A stretch of 64,000 bases of DNA from Alcaligenes sp. SORT26. Its GTDB lineage: Bacteria > Pseudomonadota > Gammaproteobacteria > Burkholderiales > Burkholderiaceae_B. The stretch spans positions 3,968,001-4,032,000 of the forward strand of contig NZ_CP070975.1 of NCBI RefSeq assembly GCF_017377875.1, given 5' to 3'. Of the stretch, positions 42,623 through 51,597 are shown one piece after another. How positions within the stretch are numbered: the stretch's first letter is position 1; each line of letters opens with the position of its first letter. Under the pieces are notes generated by a model. That model had not been told where the DNA came from, made no database searches, and saw only the letters and a program-made list of their open reading frames with translations. The position numbers were made by a program, and so were the translations under genes.

Positions 42623-44467
42623 TTAGACATCTTGTTTGCCGGTCTCTCCCAGGAAACCACCACTTTGACGTGCCCATAAACGAGCGTACAGACCACCTTG
42701 TTCCAGCAGTTCCTGGTGGCTGCCCTGTTCGATGATGCGGCCCTGATCCAGCACAATCAAGCGGTCCAGTGCGGCAATGGTAGACAGACGGTGAGCAATG
42801 GCGATCACTGTCTTGCCGTGCATCAGGGTGTTCAGGCTTTCCTGAATAGCGGCTTCCACTTCGGAATCCAGCGCGCTGGTCGCCTCATCCAGTAACAGGA
42901 TGGGGGCGTCTTTCAGCATCACGCGGGCAATCGCCACACGCTGACGCTGACCCCCAGAGAGCTTCACGCCACGTTCGCCCACATGGGCATCCAGACCTTC
43001 ACGACCCTGACGGTCGTGCAGTTGCGGGATGAAGTCAGCAGCGGCAGCACGATCTACGGCCATATGCAGCAGTTCGTCACTGGCGTCGGGGCGACCATAC
43101 AGGATGTTGTCGCGCATGGAACGGTGCAGCAGGGAGGTATCCTGCGTCACCATGCCAATCGCGGCACGCAAGCTGTCTTGGGTGACATGGGCAATGTCCT
43201 GGCCATCAATGCGGATGGTGCCGCTATCCACATCATGGAAGCGCAGCAGCAAGTTGACCAGCGTGGATTTGCCCGCACCCGAGCGTCCGATCAGGCCAAC
43301 ACGCTCGCCCGGCTTGATCACCAGATTGAGCTTGTCGATAACCTGACGGCTTTTGTCGCGGTAGGCAAAGCTGACGTCCTGGAATTCGATACGGCCTTGC
43401 TCGATCTGCAGGGGCTTGGCATCGGGCGCATCCACCACGGTAGGTTCTTGCGTCAAGGTGTTGATGCCATCCTGAATCGTGCCCACGTTCTCGAACAGAT
43501 TGGTCAGCTCCCACATCAGCCAATGGGAATGGCCGGACAGACGCAGTGCCATGGCAATGACGGCTGCCACGACACCGGCGGTGGACTGATCAATCGACCA
43601 CAGGTACAAGGCCAGACCGGCCGAGCTGATCAGCAAGAGCGTGGCCAGCACATGGTTGGCCACTTCAAACATGCTGATCAAACGCATCTGGGCGTGGCCC
43701 GTTTCCTGGAAACGGCGCATTGCATTCTTGGCGTGATCTGCTTCACGACGCGTGTGGGCAAACAGCTTGACGGTATTGATATTGGTGTAGGCGTCGGTAA
43801 TGCGGCCTGTCATCAGTGCACGGGCGTCAGCCTGGGCTGCACCGACTTTACCCAGACGGGGCACAAAGTACACGCAGGCCAGTGCGTAGCCCACCAACCA
43901 GAACAGGAAGGGCAGGATCAGCAGGAGGTCAAAGCTGCCCGCCAGAATCAGGATACCGATCAGGTAAGCGCTCATGCCCACGACCACTTCCACGGCCATG
44001 AACAGGGTTTCACGCACCGCCAGAGCGGTTTGCATGATCTTGGTGGTGATGCGACCGGCAAACTCGTCCGCGTAAAAGGACATGCTCTGGTTCAGCATCA
44101 ACTTGTGAAACAGCCAGCGCAAGCGCATGGGGAAGTTGATGGCCAGCACCTGGTGCATGACCAGTGTATGCAGGCCAATCAGCACCACGCTGCCCAGCAG
44201 AACCCCGGCAATGGTCAACAGTGTGCCGCCTTGCTGACTCCAGAATTGGGCCGGTTCAATAGAGGGCAGCCAGTCCACGATATAGCTGAGCAGGGCGAAC
44301 AGCATGGCCTCGTAGGCCGACAGGCCAATAGAGGTCAGTGTCATCAGGCCAATCCAGCCGCGCGAATTTTTCGTGCAGGACCAGATGAAGGCGAAAAAGC
44401 CTTTGGGAGGGGTTTCTACTTGTTGTTCGGGATAGGGATTTAATCGACGTTCAAAGAATGACAGCAC
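42623..44467 (-). CDS. ABC exporter, fused membrane and ATPase domains
   Basis: This 614-residue half-transporter has about six membrane helices (residues about 40-330) then an ATPase with Walker A GRSGAGKSTLVNLLLRF near residue 398, signature LSGGQRQRVAIARVML near 506 and Walker B ILLLDEATSALD near 524. It forms a homodimer or heterodimer exporting lipids, drugs or peptides. The start is read as GTG at 44467 (MLSFFERRLNPYP), because GGAG lies eight bases upstream; the open frame extends to 44605 without support. There is no partner half-transporter next to it. The substrate is unknown. Confidence 0.88.
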   Translation of the reverse strand: MLSFFERRLNPYPEQQVETPPKGFFAFIWSCTKNSRGWIGLMTLTSIGLSAYEAMLFALLSYIVDWLPSIEPAQFWSQQGGTLLTIAGVLLGSVVLIGLHTLVMHQVLAINFPMRLRWLFHKLMLNQSMSFYADEFAGRITTKIMQTALAVRETLFMAVEVVVGMSAYLIGILILAGSFDLLLILPFLFWLVGYALACVYFVPRLGKVGAAQADARALMTGRITDAYTNINTVKLFAHTRREADHAKNAMRRFQETGHAQMRLISMFEVANHVLATLLLISSAGLALYLWSIDQSTAGVVAAVIAMALRLSGHSHWLMWELTNLFENVGTIQDGINTLTQEPTVVDAPDAKPLQIEQGRIEFQDVSFAYRDKSRQVIDKLNLVIKPGERVGLIGRSGAGKSTLVNLLLRFHDVDSGTIRIDGQDIAHVTQDSLRAAIGMVTQDTSLLHRSMRDNILYGRPDASDELLHMAVDRAAAADFIPQLHDRQGREGLDAHVGERGVKLSGGQRQRVAIARVMLKDAPILLLDEATSALDSEVEAAIQESLNTLMHGKTVIAIAHRLSTIAALDRLIVLDQGRIIEQGSHQELLEQGGLYARLWARQSGGFLGETGKQDV

Positions 44468-44649
44468 CGAATGGGCTCCAGCGGACGGCCTTAAGGATGA
44501 GAGGCCGTTTAGACAGATAGAAAACTGCTTCTGGGGTATGGAAACAGCAATTTTTGATGGTAACGCAGACGCCCAGATCCGCTGAAGAAAACCTGATAAA
44601 AACACAGTCTTTGTGTCTTGAAAGTGTCAGATATTGACCACGGTGTACG

Positions 44650-44682
44650 TTTTTGGGGTCTGGAAAAGAACATCCAGACCCC
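44650..44682 (-). terminator. Rho-independent terminator of the GGT-like operon
   Basis: The arms GGGGTCTGGA (44655-44664) and TCCAGACCCC (44673-44682) close an 8-base loop; the T-run at 44650-44654 lies on the left, giving A in the leftward transcript end, while the opposite flank is AAAC. The hairpin is strong but its U tract is modest, so call it a probable terminator. Confidence 0.65.
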
Positions 44683-44721
44683 AAACAGAGAACGGCAGTG
44701 ACTTCTTGAAGATAAGCAGGC

Positions 44722-46329
44722 TTAGTAAGCCACCACCTGACCGTCTTTACGCGGGTCGGAGCCGCCCACGTAATGATTGCCCTGGCGCAGAATCAGTTGT
44801 GCACCACCAAAGGCGAACACACCGCTGCCGGGTTCAACGACGACTTCATGACCGCGATCGCGCAAAGCTTGAACCAGAGCGGGATCGAAAGTAGGTTCTA
44901 CCGCGACGCCACGGCCACCTGTCACGCGCCAGCGTGGGGCATCGGCGGCGGCTTGCGGGTTCTGGCCGTACAGCAGAACACGCAGCGCCATTTGCATATG
45001 GCCTTGCGACTGGAAGGGGCCACCCATCACACCAAACGACATTTGAGGCGTGCCATCGGCATTCATGGCAAAGGCGGGAATGATGGTGTGCGAGGGGCGC
45101 TTGCCACCGGCCACTTCATTCACATGACCGGGGCGCAGGGTAAAGCCATGACCGCGGTTCTGCATGCTGATGCCGGTGCCGGGAACGACCACGCCGGAAC
45201 CAAAGCCCATGTAGTTGGATTGGATCAGGGAAACCATCATGCCGCTGGAGTCGGCGGCGGTGACATAGACCGTGCCGGAGGGGCCAGGCAGGCCATGTTT
45301 GGGATCGCCCGCCTTGTCCATTTGAATCAGGGCAGCGCGTTCGCGCAGATAGGCCGGGTCCAGCAAATGCTCGGGCTGATGAATCATGTGCTCCAGATCT
45401 GCGTGGTGCTCGTACAGATCGGCAAAAGCCAGCTTCATCGCTTCAATGCTCAAGTGCACCGTGTCGATATGATCCAGCGGCTGCTGGCCGATACCGGCCT
45501 GTTCCATGATGCCCAAGGCCATCAAGGCGGCCAGACCCTGACCATTGGGGGGGATTTCATGGATGACAGATTGCGCAAAGGGATGGCTGATGGTGCCGCA
45601 CCAGTTCGCGCGGTGTTCGGCCAGATCCTGCTCGTCCATGGCACCGCCATGCAGGCGAGAAAAGTCGGCAATGCGCTTGGCCAGTTCGCCCGTATAGAAG
45701 TCCTGACCTTGTGTGGCGGCGATACGTTCCAGCGTATTGGCCTGATCCTGATTCTGATACCACTGACCGGCTACGGGGGCTTTGCCATCACGCAAAAAGG
45801 CTTCGGCAAAACCGGGTTGATCGCCCAGGCGCTGACGACCCAGTTCCCACAAACGCGCGATCACGGGCGAGACCGGGAAACCTTCGCGGGCGTAATGAAT
45901 CGCGGGGGCGGCGACTTGCTCCAGACTCAGGCGGCCCAGCTTGCTGGACAGCTCGGCCCAGGCAGAGACGGCACCGGGAACGGAGACACTTTCCCAACCC
46001 TTGTCGGGGATGGCAGCGTGACCTTTGAAGCGGTCCGGTGACCAGCCACGGGGCGAGCGCCCGGAGGCGTTCAAGCCATGTAATTCTTTACCGTCCCAGA
46101 CGATGGCAAAGGCATCGCTGCCTATGCCGCAACCCGTGGGCTCGACCACCGTCAGGGCGATGGCGGCCGCCAGAGCGGCATCGACCGCATTGCCACCGGC
46201 TTGCAAGATACGCAGGCCCGCTTGTGCGGCCAGAGGGTGAGAGGTGCTGACCATGTTCTGGCCAAGTACCGCAGAGCGGGCGGACGGGTAGGGGTTGTTC
46301 CAGTCCATACAGGTGTCAGTCTTGTTCAT
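44722..46329 (-). CDS. Gamma-glutamyltransferase-like Ntn hydrolase
   Basis: This 535-residue protein matches the gamma-glutamyltransferase superfamily: SARSAVLGQNMVSTSHPLAA, GGNAVDAALAAAIALTVVEP, TGCGIGSDAFAIVWDG, and the presumed autocleavage threonine in PSGTVYVTAADSSG near residue 355, followed by KRPSHTIIPAFAM and MGGPFQSQGHMQMALRVL. Such enzymes are made as one chain, then split to expose an N-terminal Thr. No signal peptide is visible, unlike periplasmic Ggt, so it is probably a cytoplasmic relative acting on a gamma-glutamyl or acyl-amide compound. Its start overlaps the upstream Bug-receptor stop, so they are coupled. Confidence 0.88.
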   Translation of the reverse strand: MNKTDTCMDWNNPYPSARSAVLGQNMVSTSHPLAAQAGLRILQAGGNAVDAALAAAIALTVVEPTGCGIGSDAFAIVWDGKELHGLNASGRSPRGWSPDRFKGHAAIPDKGWESVSVPGAVSAWAELSSKLGRLSLEQVAAPAIHYAREGFPVSPVIARLWELGRQRLGDQPGFAEAFLRDGKAPVAGQWYQNQDQANTLERIAATQGQDFYTGELAKRIADFSRLHGGAMDEQDLAEHRANWCGTISHPFAQSVIHEIPPNGQGLAALMALGIMEQAGIGQQPLDHIDTVHLSIEAMKLAFADLYEHHADLEHMIHQPEHLLDPAYLRERAALIQMDKAGDPKHGLPGPSGTVYVTAADSSGMMVSLIQSNYMGFGSGVVVPGTGISMQNRGHGFTLRPGHVNEVAGGKRPSHTIIPAFAMNADGTPQMSFGVMGGPFQSQGHMQMALRVLLYGQNPQAAADAPRWRVTGGRGVAVEPTFDPALVQALRDRGHEVVVEPGSGVFAFGGAQLILRQGNHYVGGSDPRKDGQVVAY

Positions 46330-47354
46330 TGAATCTGTATTCCAGTCAGTTGGATCAGGCCTTGCCAACGTGCGCTGTCCTCGCGAACCAGAGAGACAAA
46401 CTCTTCTCGGCTGGTGCTGCGGGGTTGGTCCACGCCCAATGTTTGCAGGCGCGAGCGTACTTTGGGGTCCTGAATGGCATGTGTAAAAGCCTCATAAGCT
46501 TTGTCACGGATTTCGTCGGGCAGGCCTGCGGGTGCGTACAGACCAAACCAGGTCACTGATTCATAGCCCGGCAGGCCGGACTCTTGAAAGGTAGGCAAGT
46601 CGGGAGCCAGCGGCGAGCGCTGTTGGCCGGTTACCGCCAGGGCGCGCAACTGGCCACTGTTTACATACGGCATCCCGGTGGGGATGGCGTCCAGTAAAAC
46701 ATGGATGGAGCCGCCCAGCATATCGTTAATGGCCTGACCGGTTCCACGGTAAGGAACATGGGACATGACGATATTGGCCTGATTCAAAAAGGCCTCGGTG
46801 CCCAGGTGCACGATGGTGCCATTGCCACTGCTGGCGTAGTTCAATTCATCGGGGTGGGCACGAGCGTATTCAATCAGTTCGGGTAGCGTTTGTGCGGGGA
46901 CTTTCGGGTTCACCAGCAAGACGCTGGCGGCATCACCCAGATGGGCGATGGGGGTGAAGTCTTTTTCTGCATCGTAGGGCAGGGACTTGTACAGATGCGG
47001 GGCAATGGCGTGGGTGCTGCTGGTGGTGAACAGAAGGGTGTAGCCATCGGGCTTGCTGCGAGCCACTTCACCTGAACCAATTGTGCCGCCTGCGCCCGTG
47101 CGGTTGTCCACAATGATGTTGGCGTTCATCGCTTTGGCGGCGCTTTCGGCGATCAGTCGGCTGATGACGTCGGTGGCACCGCCGGTGGGGAACGGCACAA
47201 TCAGGCGAATGGGACGATCCGGCCAATCGCTGGCATGGGCAGCCACGCTGCTGACAGCCAGCACGGCACCTAACAAGGTTTGGGCAAGACGACGCCAGGG
47301 CTGGCGTGTCGCAGGGGGCTGCTCTGTGTTCAGGGCTATGCTGGTTGGGCTCAT
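46326..47354 (-). CDS. Bug-family (TTT-type) periplasmic solute receptor
   Basis: This 342-residue protein has a signal peptide ending near AVLAVSSVAAHA and the Bug pattern (DWPDRPIRLIVPFPTGGATD, IIVDNRTGAGGTIGSGEVAR, KPDGYTLLF, MSHVPYRGTGQAINDMLGG). Bug receptors serve tripartite tricarboxylate transporters and bind carboxylates, amides or aromatic acids; they are greatly expanded in Bordetella and relatives. No TctA/TctB membrane subunits lie nearby. Start ATG at 47354 follows GAGGAG at good spacing. It overlaps the GGT-like gene by four bases. Confidence 0.92.
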   Translation of the reverse strand: MSPTSIALNTEQPPATRQPWRRLAQTLLGAVLAVSSVAAHASDWPDRPIRLIVPFPTGGATDVISRLIAESAAKAMNANIIVDNRTGAGGTIGSGEVARSKPDGYTLLFTTSSTHAIAPHLYKSLPYDAEKDFTPIAHLGDAASVLLVNPKVPAQTLPELIEYARAHPDELNYASSGNGTIVHLGTEAFLNQANIVMSHVPYRGTGQAINDMLGGSIHVLLDAIPTGMPYVNSGQLRALAVTGQQRSPLAPDLPTFQESGLPGYESVTWFGLYAPAGLPDEIRDKAYEAFTHAIQDPKVRSRLQTLGVDQPRSTSREEFVSLVREDSARWQGLIQLTGIQIQ

Positions 47355-47429
47355 GGCTATCTCCTCAATCAAGAGATGATAGGAAAGGCAATGATGCCGA
47401 ACCAGCAACAAATAAGCAGGTCAGTGTTG

Positions 47430-48356
47430 CTATTTTGGCAAGGCTAGCGGGTCGACTTCAAGCTGTGGCAGCAACTCGTCCAGAAAGCGGTGAACAATAG
47501 AGGGCAAGCGGCGGCCAGCCAGGGCCTGCACTTCGATTTGGCGGTTCAGCAAACCGCGTTCATGGATGAAACTGGCTTGCAGCAAACCTTGCTCAATCAG
47601 ATGGCGGGCGGACAGCAAGGCCGATACAGTCACGCCTGCGCCGGACAAGGCAAATTGATGCAAGGACTGCATATGGTTGCTGCTGAACACCGGGTCCAGA
47701 CTCAGGTTCTGCGCACTGCAGGCCACATCCATCATTTGCCGCACGGTGGTGTCCGGACCGGGCAAGGCCAATGGGTGGGCCAGGAGGCTTTTCAGGCTGA
47801 TGCGTTCGGTGCGGGTGACGGGGTGACCGGGAACAGCCAGAGCCATTACCGGGGCATCGCGGCGGAACAAGGTCTTGATGTCTTTTTCAGCCGTTTGGGT
47901 GAACTTGATGCCTATATCTATCTGGCCACTTAATAACAGCATGGTGATGCGGTGGGGGGGCAGTACGTCCAGTTGAAAACGTATGCCCTGATGCTTCTGA
48001 CGGAACTGGGCAATGCACAGGGGCAGCAACTGAGCCGCCAGACCTTCAGAGGAAGCAATACGTATCAAGCCGGTTTGCAGTCCTTGCAGAGCGGCAATAT
48101 CGTGCAAGGTGCGCTCGGCATCCATGGCGCTGCGGCGCGCATGGGCCAGCAAAAGTTCACCTGCCGCGGTCAGGTTCATGCCACGGGCATGGCGTTCAAA
48201 CAGAGCCATGCCCAGGTTTTCTTCCAGCCCGCTGATCTGGCGGCTAATGGCAGACGTGGCCACATGCAAATTGCTGGCTGCCTGCGAAATAGAGCCACAA
48301 CGCGCTACTTCCTGGAAGTAGCGCAGTGCCGTTTCTTGAAGGTGACGTGGGTTCAT
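47430..48356 (-). CDS. LysR-family regulator within the LLM/Bug/GGT operon
   Basis: This 308-residue LysR protein has the N-terminal helix-turn-helix [38 protein letters not shown] and [15 protein letters not shown], then an effector domain from about residue 95. It sits inside a leftward operon: its start overlaps the stop of the upstream flavin monooxygenase gene (48353-48356), and the Bug receptor begins 75 bases downstream of its stop. This suggests it regulates the pathway those genes belong to. The effector is unknown. Confidence 0.85.
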   Translation of the reverse strand: MNPRHLQETALRYFQEVARCGSISQAASNLHVATSAISRQISGLEENLGMALFERHARGMNLTAAGELLLAHARRSAMDAERTLHDIAALQGLQTGLIRIASSEGLAAQLLPLCIAQFRQKHQGIRFQLDVLPPHRITMLLLSGQIDIGIKFTQTAEKDIKTLFRRDAPVMALAVPGHPVTRTERISLKSLLAHPLALPGPDTTVRQMMDVACSAQNLSLDPVFSSNHMQSLHQFALSGAGVTVSALLSARHLIEQGLLQASFIHERGLLNRQIEVQALAGRRLPSIVHRFLDELLPQLEVDPLALPK

Positions 48357-49351
48357 ACCAGACTGCCGCGCAGCTCGGCGGCAATCTCGTAGGAGCGCAG
48401 GCGCTTCTTGTGGTCAAAAATATTGGCGTTCAGCATCAGCTCGTTTGCGCCCGTCAGTTGGATGAAACCCTTCATCTGCTCAAGCACTTGCTCCGGCTTG
48501 CCAATGGCGGTACAGCTCAGCAAGGAATCCAGCAGATGTTGCGCCGGTGGACTGCATTGCTCGTAATAGTCCTGTACGGGCGGTGGCAATTGGCCGGGGC
48601 GACCACTGCGCAGGTTTACAAAGGACTGTTGCCAGGAGGAGGCCAGCAGCTTGGCTTCGTCTTCCGTGTCGGCGGCAAAGACGTTGTAGCCCAGCATGAC
48701 GTACGGCTTTTCCAGATGTACGGATGGCTGGAACTGACGGCGGTAAACCTCAATAGCATCCATCAACTGAGCAGGTGCAAAATGCGAAGCAAAGGCATAG
48801 GGCAGACCCAGAGCGGCCGCCAGTTGAGCCCCGAACAAGCTGGAACCCAGAATCCAGACTGGCACATTCAAGCCTCGGCCTGGCACGGCCATGATGCGGT
48901 TGCGCGGTTCGTCGGACATGTAGTCCATCAACTCCAGCACATCGCGCGGGAACTGGTCGGGGTCGCTGTTCAGATTGCGGCGCAAGGCACGGGCGGTTTC
49001 GGGGTCAGAACCGGGGGCGCGGCCTAAACCCAGGTCGATACGACCGGGGTAGAGAGAGGCCAGTGTTCCAAACTGTTCGGCGATAACTAGCGGCGAATGG
49101 TTGGGCAACATGATGCCGCCTGCGCCCACGCGGATACGGCTGGTCTGGCTGGCAATGTGCCCGATCAGCACCGATGTGGCCGCGCTGGCAATACCGGGCA
49201 TGCCGTGGTGTTCGGCCAGCCAGTAACGGTGATAGCCCCATTGCTCGGCATGACGGGCAATGTCCGCCGAACAGCGAAAAGACTGGGCCGGGGTGGAACC
49301 CTGAACAATAGGGGACAGGTCTAGAACGGAGAGCGGATAGCTTGGCGTCAT
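48353..49351 (-). CDS. LLM-class flavin-dependent oxidoreductase (luciferase-like)
   Basis: This 332-residue protein matches the luciferase-like monooxygenase family: [19 protein letters not shown] at the N-terminus, [40 protein letters not shown], and [17 protein letters not shown]. Such enzymes use FMNH2 and oxygen to oxidise varied substrates, with reductant supplied by a separate flavin reductase that is not seen here. The ATG at 49351 starts it at the family motif. Its stop overlaps the LysR gene. It is divergent from the methyltransferase at 49440. Confidence 0.9.
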   Translation of the reverse strand: MTPSYPLSVLDLSPIVQGSTPAQSFRCSADIARHAEQWGYHRYWLAEHHGMPGIASAATSVLIGHIASQTSRIRVGAGGIMLPNHSPLVIAEQFGTLASLYPGRIDLGLGRAPGSDPETARALRRNLNSDPDQFPRDVLELMDYMSDEPRNRIMAVPGRGLNVPVWILGSSLFGAQLAAALGLPYAFASHFAPAQLMDAIEVYRRQFQPSVHLEKPYVMLGYNVFAADTEDEAKLLASSWQQSFVNLRSGRPGQLPPPVQDYYEQCSPPAQHLLDSLLSCTAIGKPEQVLEQMKGFIQLTGANELMLNANIFDHKKRLRSYEIAAELRGSLV

Positions 49352-49439
49352 GGCATCAGATTCAAATTGGACTCGGGATATAGTCGATCCATCGTTAGGC
49401 AGCGTCAAGTAAACCCATAGCATAGGCAAGGATGTTCAG

Positions 49440-50054
49440 ATGAAAGAAACCAGTCGTCGCACCGTCAATCATTACCAGGACCATGCGCAGGCCTATCGGG
49501 ACGGCACCTGGGATCATGACGTCAGCCAGAATCGTCAGGCCTTGTTGAGCGCCATAGCGGCACAGGGGCCTGTGGATATTCTGGATCTGGGCTGTGGACC
49601 GGGTCGGGATCTGGTGGCGTTTCAGGCAATGGGCCATCGCCCTGTTGGTCTGGATGGTTGTGCCGCCTTTGTGGAAATGGCCCGTCAGCAAACCGGCCTG
49701 ACAGTTTTGCACCAGGATTTTCTGGATTTGAAACTGCCCGCCGCCGCCTTTGATGGCGTGTTTGCCAATGCTGTTTTATTCCATATTCCAAGCGCAGAAC
49801 TGCCGGGTGTGCTGGCTGCTTTGCGGCATAGCCTGCGACCAGGGGGAGTCTTGTTTGCTTCGAATCCACGTGGCGAAGGACAAGAAGGTTGGCATGGTCA
49901 GCGCTATGGCTGTTACTACAATTGGGAGCAGTGGTCACAGCGTCTGGAGCAGGCGGGCTTTGACTATATTGATCACTTTTATCGTCCGACTGACAAGCCG
50001 CCACAAGAGCAACATTGGCTGGCTTCTCTGTGGCGCGTACCGGTCCCCGAGTGA
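49440..50054 (+). CDS. Class I SAM-dependent methyltransferase
   Basis: This 204-residue protein has the Rossmann SAM motif DILDLGCGPGRDLVAF (about residue 46), an acidic second strand (PVGLDGCAAFVEMARQQ), FDGVFANAVLFHIP and LRPGGVLFASNPRG. It probably methylates a small molecule. ATG at 49440 follows AAGGAT. It stands alone: the divergent LLM gene is 88 bases upstream and the DnaA-box-bearing intergenic region lies downstream. Confidence 0.85.
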   Translation: MKETSRRTVNHYQDHAQAYRDGTWDHDVSQNRQALLSAIAAQGPVDILDLGCGPGRDLVAFQAMGHRPVGLDGCAAFVEMARQQTGLTVLHQDFLDLKLPAAAFDGVFANAVLFHIPSAELPGVLAALRHSLRPGGVLFASNPRGEGQEGWHGQRYGCYYNWEQWSQRLEQAGFDYIDHFYRPTDKPPQEQHWLASLWRVPVPE

Positions 50055-50138
50055 GCAAAATGGTGAATCGCTGACCTGGGTACTTAGACGATTGTTTTAT
50101 ATAGGGATTTATTGTTAATACAGGGGTTTTCCCTATTT

Positions 50139-50166
50139 TTATGCACATCTTTTGTGGATAAGCCTG
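50139..50166. repeat. Composite DnaA-box unit 1 (28 bp)
   Basis: TTATGCACA on the plus strand is followed by TCTTT and then TGTGGATAAG, whose first nine bases are a perfect minus-strand TTATCCACA, and CCTG. It shares the 9+5+10+4 layout with the units at 50291 and 50413. Confidence 0.85.
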
Positions 50167-50290
50167 TTTCCGGTCGCCTGGGCGAGTCCTGGGGAAAAAA
50201 ATGGTAAAGAATTGTCGATTCTCTGATCAGCTATTTTAAGTGCTTGATTCAATTGCCTTAAGTGCAGTGATTCACGGTTTATCCTGTGAC

Positions 50291-50318
50291 TTGTCCACAT
50301 TTTACGGGGATAAGCTGG
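50291..50318. repeat. Composite DnaA-box unit 2 (28 bp)
   Basis: TTGTCCACA, then TTTTA, CGGGGATAAG and CTGG. It differs from unit 3 at five of 28 positions. The similarity to unit 3 extends 13 bases upstream (50278-50290). Confidence 0.9.
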
Positions 50319-50412
50319 CGCTTATTTTCCGATTTGGCTGTTTTCTATTCGCCCTTTTTAAGTGTTTGATACTTCAGCCTGTTTTTCTGATTTGCCCAGT
50401 TTTTCCTATGAG

Positions 50413-50440
50413 CTATCCACAGTTTTCGGGGATAAGATGG
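50413..50440. repeat. Composite DnaA-box unit 3 (28 bp)
   Basis: CTATCCACA, then GTTTT, CGGGGATAAG and ATGG. It is offset exactly 122 bases from unit 2, and flanking similarity extends upstream to 50400 and again near 50356. Confidence 0.9.
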
Positions 50441-50556
50441 AGTGCTTGTCCAACTTGGGTTCGGGCCCGTCCCAAGGCTATGATGCGCACTAGCAATGTT
50501 TACCCTTAGCGGCCAGTCCCTTCGGTGCTTTGCCCTTTAATTGAGGAGATTGAAAC

Positions 50557-51390
50557 GTGGAAAAATTGCAAGTCTGGATGACAGAGTTTCCCGCCGTGGT
50601 CGCGATTGCGCTTAACGTCGTGATCGCTTTGTTGATTCTGATTATTGGCTGGTGGCTATCGGCCGTCGCTGGTCGTGCGATCAAGCGAATGGCGGCTCGC
50701 TCTCCCCGTGTGGACCCGACCATTGTGCCTATGGCTCAGTCCGTCACGGTCTGGACGATTCGCATCTTTGTGCTGATTGCGGTACTGGCTCGTTTCGGTG
50801 TGCAGACCGCCAGCATTATCGCGGTGCTGGGTGCTGCCGGTTTGGCGGTAGGTCTGGCTTTGCAGAACACGCTGCAAAATATCGCTGCGGGCATCATGCT
50901 CTTGATGCTGCGCCCTTTGCGTGCCGGTGAGTTCGTGTCGGTCGTCGGTAAAGGCGACGGCACCGTGCTGGAAGTGGGTTTGTTCCTGACCCGCTTTGAG
51001 CAAGTGGATGGCATTCAGTTCACCCTGCCCAATAGCCTGATCTGGGGCAATCCCATCATCAACTACAGTCGCAACCCGACCCGCCGTTTGGACTTTGGTG
51101 TGGGCGTGCGTTATGGCGATGATCTGGACCTGGCCATCAAGCTGCTGCAAGGCTTGCTCAATGAACATCCCAAGGTGCTGAAAGACCCCGCTCCTTTGGT
51201 CATGGTCATGGAGTACAAGGACAGCGTGATCACGGTTAATTTGCGCGCATGGATCAATGCAGCAGACTTCTGGGATGCCCGTTTTGATCTGTACCGCCGT
51301 GCTGTTCAGGTATTGAATGAGGCTGGTTTGCAGACTCCAGTGCCTGTACGAGAAATCGTGCAAACGAGTGGCGAGAAAAAGGCCGCTTAA
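50557..51390 (+). CDS. mscS: Small-conductance mechanosensitive channel (MscS)
   Basis: This 277-residue inner-membrane protein has three N-terminal helices, the third carrying the pore sequence AAGLAVGLALQNTLQNIAAG, then MLLMLRPLRAGEFV and the beta domain (FTLPNSLIWGNPIINYSRNP). It matches E. coli MscS (286 residues) in size and layout. MscS opens under membrane tension and releases solutes during osmotic downshock. The start is GTG at 50557, fixed by GAGGAG at 50543-50548. Two hairpins follow the stop. Confidence 0.94.
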   Translation: MEKLQVWMTEFPAVVAIALNVVIALLILIIGWWLSAVAGRAIKRMAARSPRVDPTIVPMAQSVTVWTIRIFVLIAVLARFGVQTASIIAVLGAAGLAVGLALQNTLQNIAAGIMLLMLRPLRAGEFVSVVGKGDGTVLEVGLFLTRFEQVDGIQFTLPNSLIWGNPIINYSRNPTRRLDFGVGVRYGDDLDLAIKLLQGLLNEHPKVLKDPAPLVMVMEYKDSVITVNLRAWINAADFWDARFDLYRRAVQVLNEAGLQTPVPVREIVQTSGEKKAA

Positions 51391-51397
51391 GTCCTGG

Positions 51398-51516
51398 GTT
51401 CAGGGTCTGATTTCCAGACCCTGAACATGATCTTGTCGGGTTCAGGCCCGTGCGATTCTGATCTAAAATAGAAATGCCCCAAGCCTTGCTTTTAGCGGCT
51501 TGGGGCATTTTTTCGG
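51398..51516 (+). terminator. Double hairpin after mscS, the second a Rho-independent terminator
   Basis: The first hairpin has 12-bp arms GTTCAGGGTCTG (51398-51409) and its complement (51415-51426) but no T-run. The second has 14-bp arms at 51472-51485 and 51497-51510, beginning AAATGCCCC, followed by a T-run, and is a typical terminator. Confidence 0.82.
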
Positions 51517-51597
51517 GTTAGTCAGCATTGGGTTTGTTTCAGGTTTCACCCATACTGTACTCTTTGCTTTCGCGCTGTTTTTCTAGCTGCCCACACG

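Larger units (their letters stand above)
50055..50556. other. AT-rich intergenic region with DnaA-box-like composite repeats (possible origin-like element)
   Basis: This 502-base gap is clearly more AT-rich than its neighbours and holds no supported gene. It contains a perfect DnaA box TTATCCACA on the minus strand at 50153-50161 and TTATGCACA at 50139-50147, which fits the relaxed TTWTNCACA. One-mismatch boxes are TTGTCCACA at 50291-50299 and CTATCCACA at 50413-50421. These form three 28-bp composite units, listed separately. A larger duplication with a 122-base offset spans about 50234-50318 and 50356-50440, including TTTTAAGTG near the start of each copy. T-rich tracts lie between the units. 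The dnaA gene is not in this window. Confidence 0.7.

Noticed and set aside
42983-44443. 486-residue frame opposite the ABC exporter
   Set aside because: The leftward strand has clear Walker and signature motifs; the opposite frame has low-complexity Gln/His text and no family pattern.
50055-50556. Calling the DnaA-box region the chromosomal origin outright
   Set aside because: No dnaA, dnaN, mnmG or par genes are in the window and gene orientation does not switch consistently around it, so it stays a candidate.
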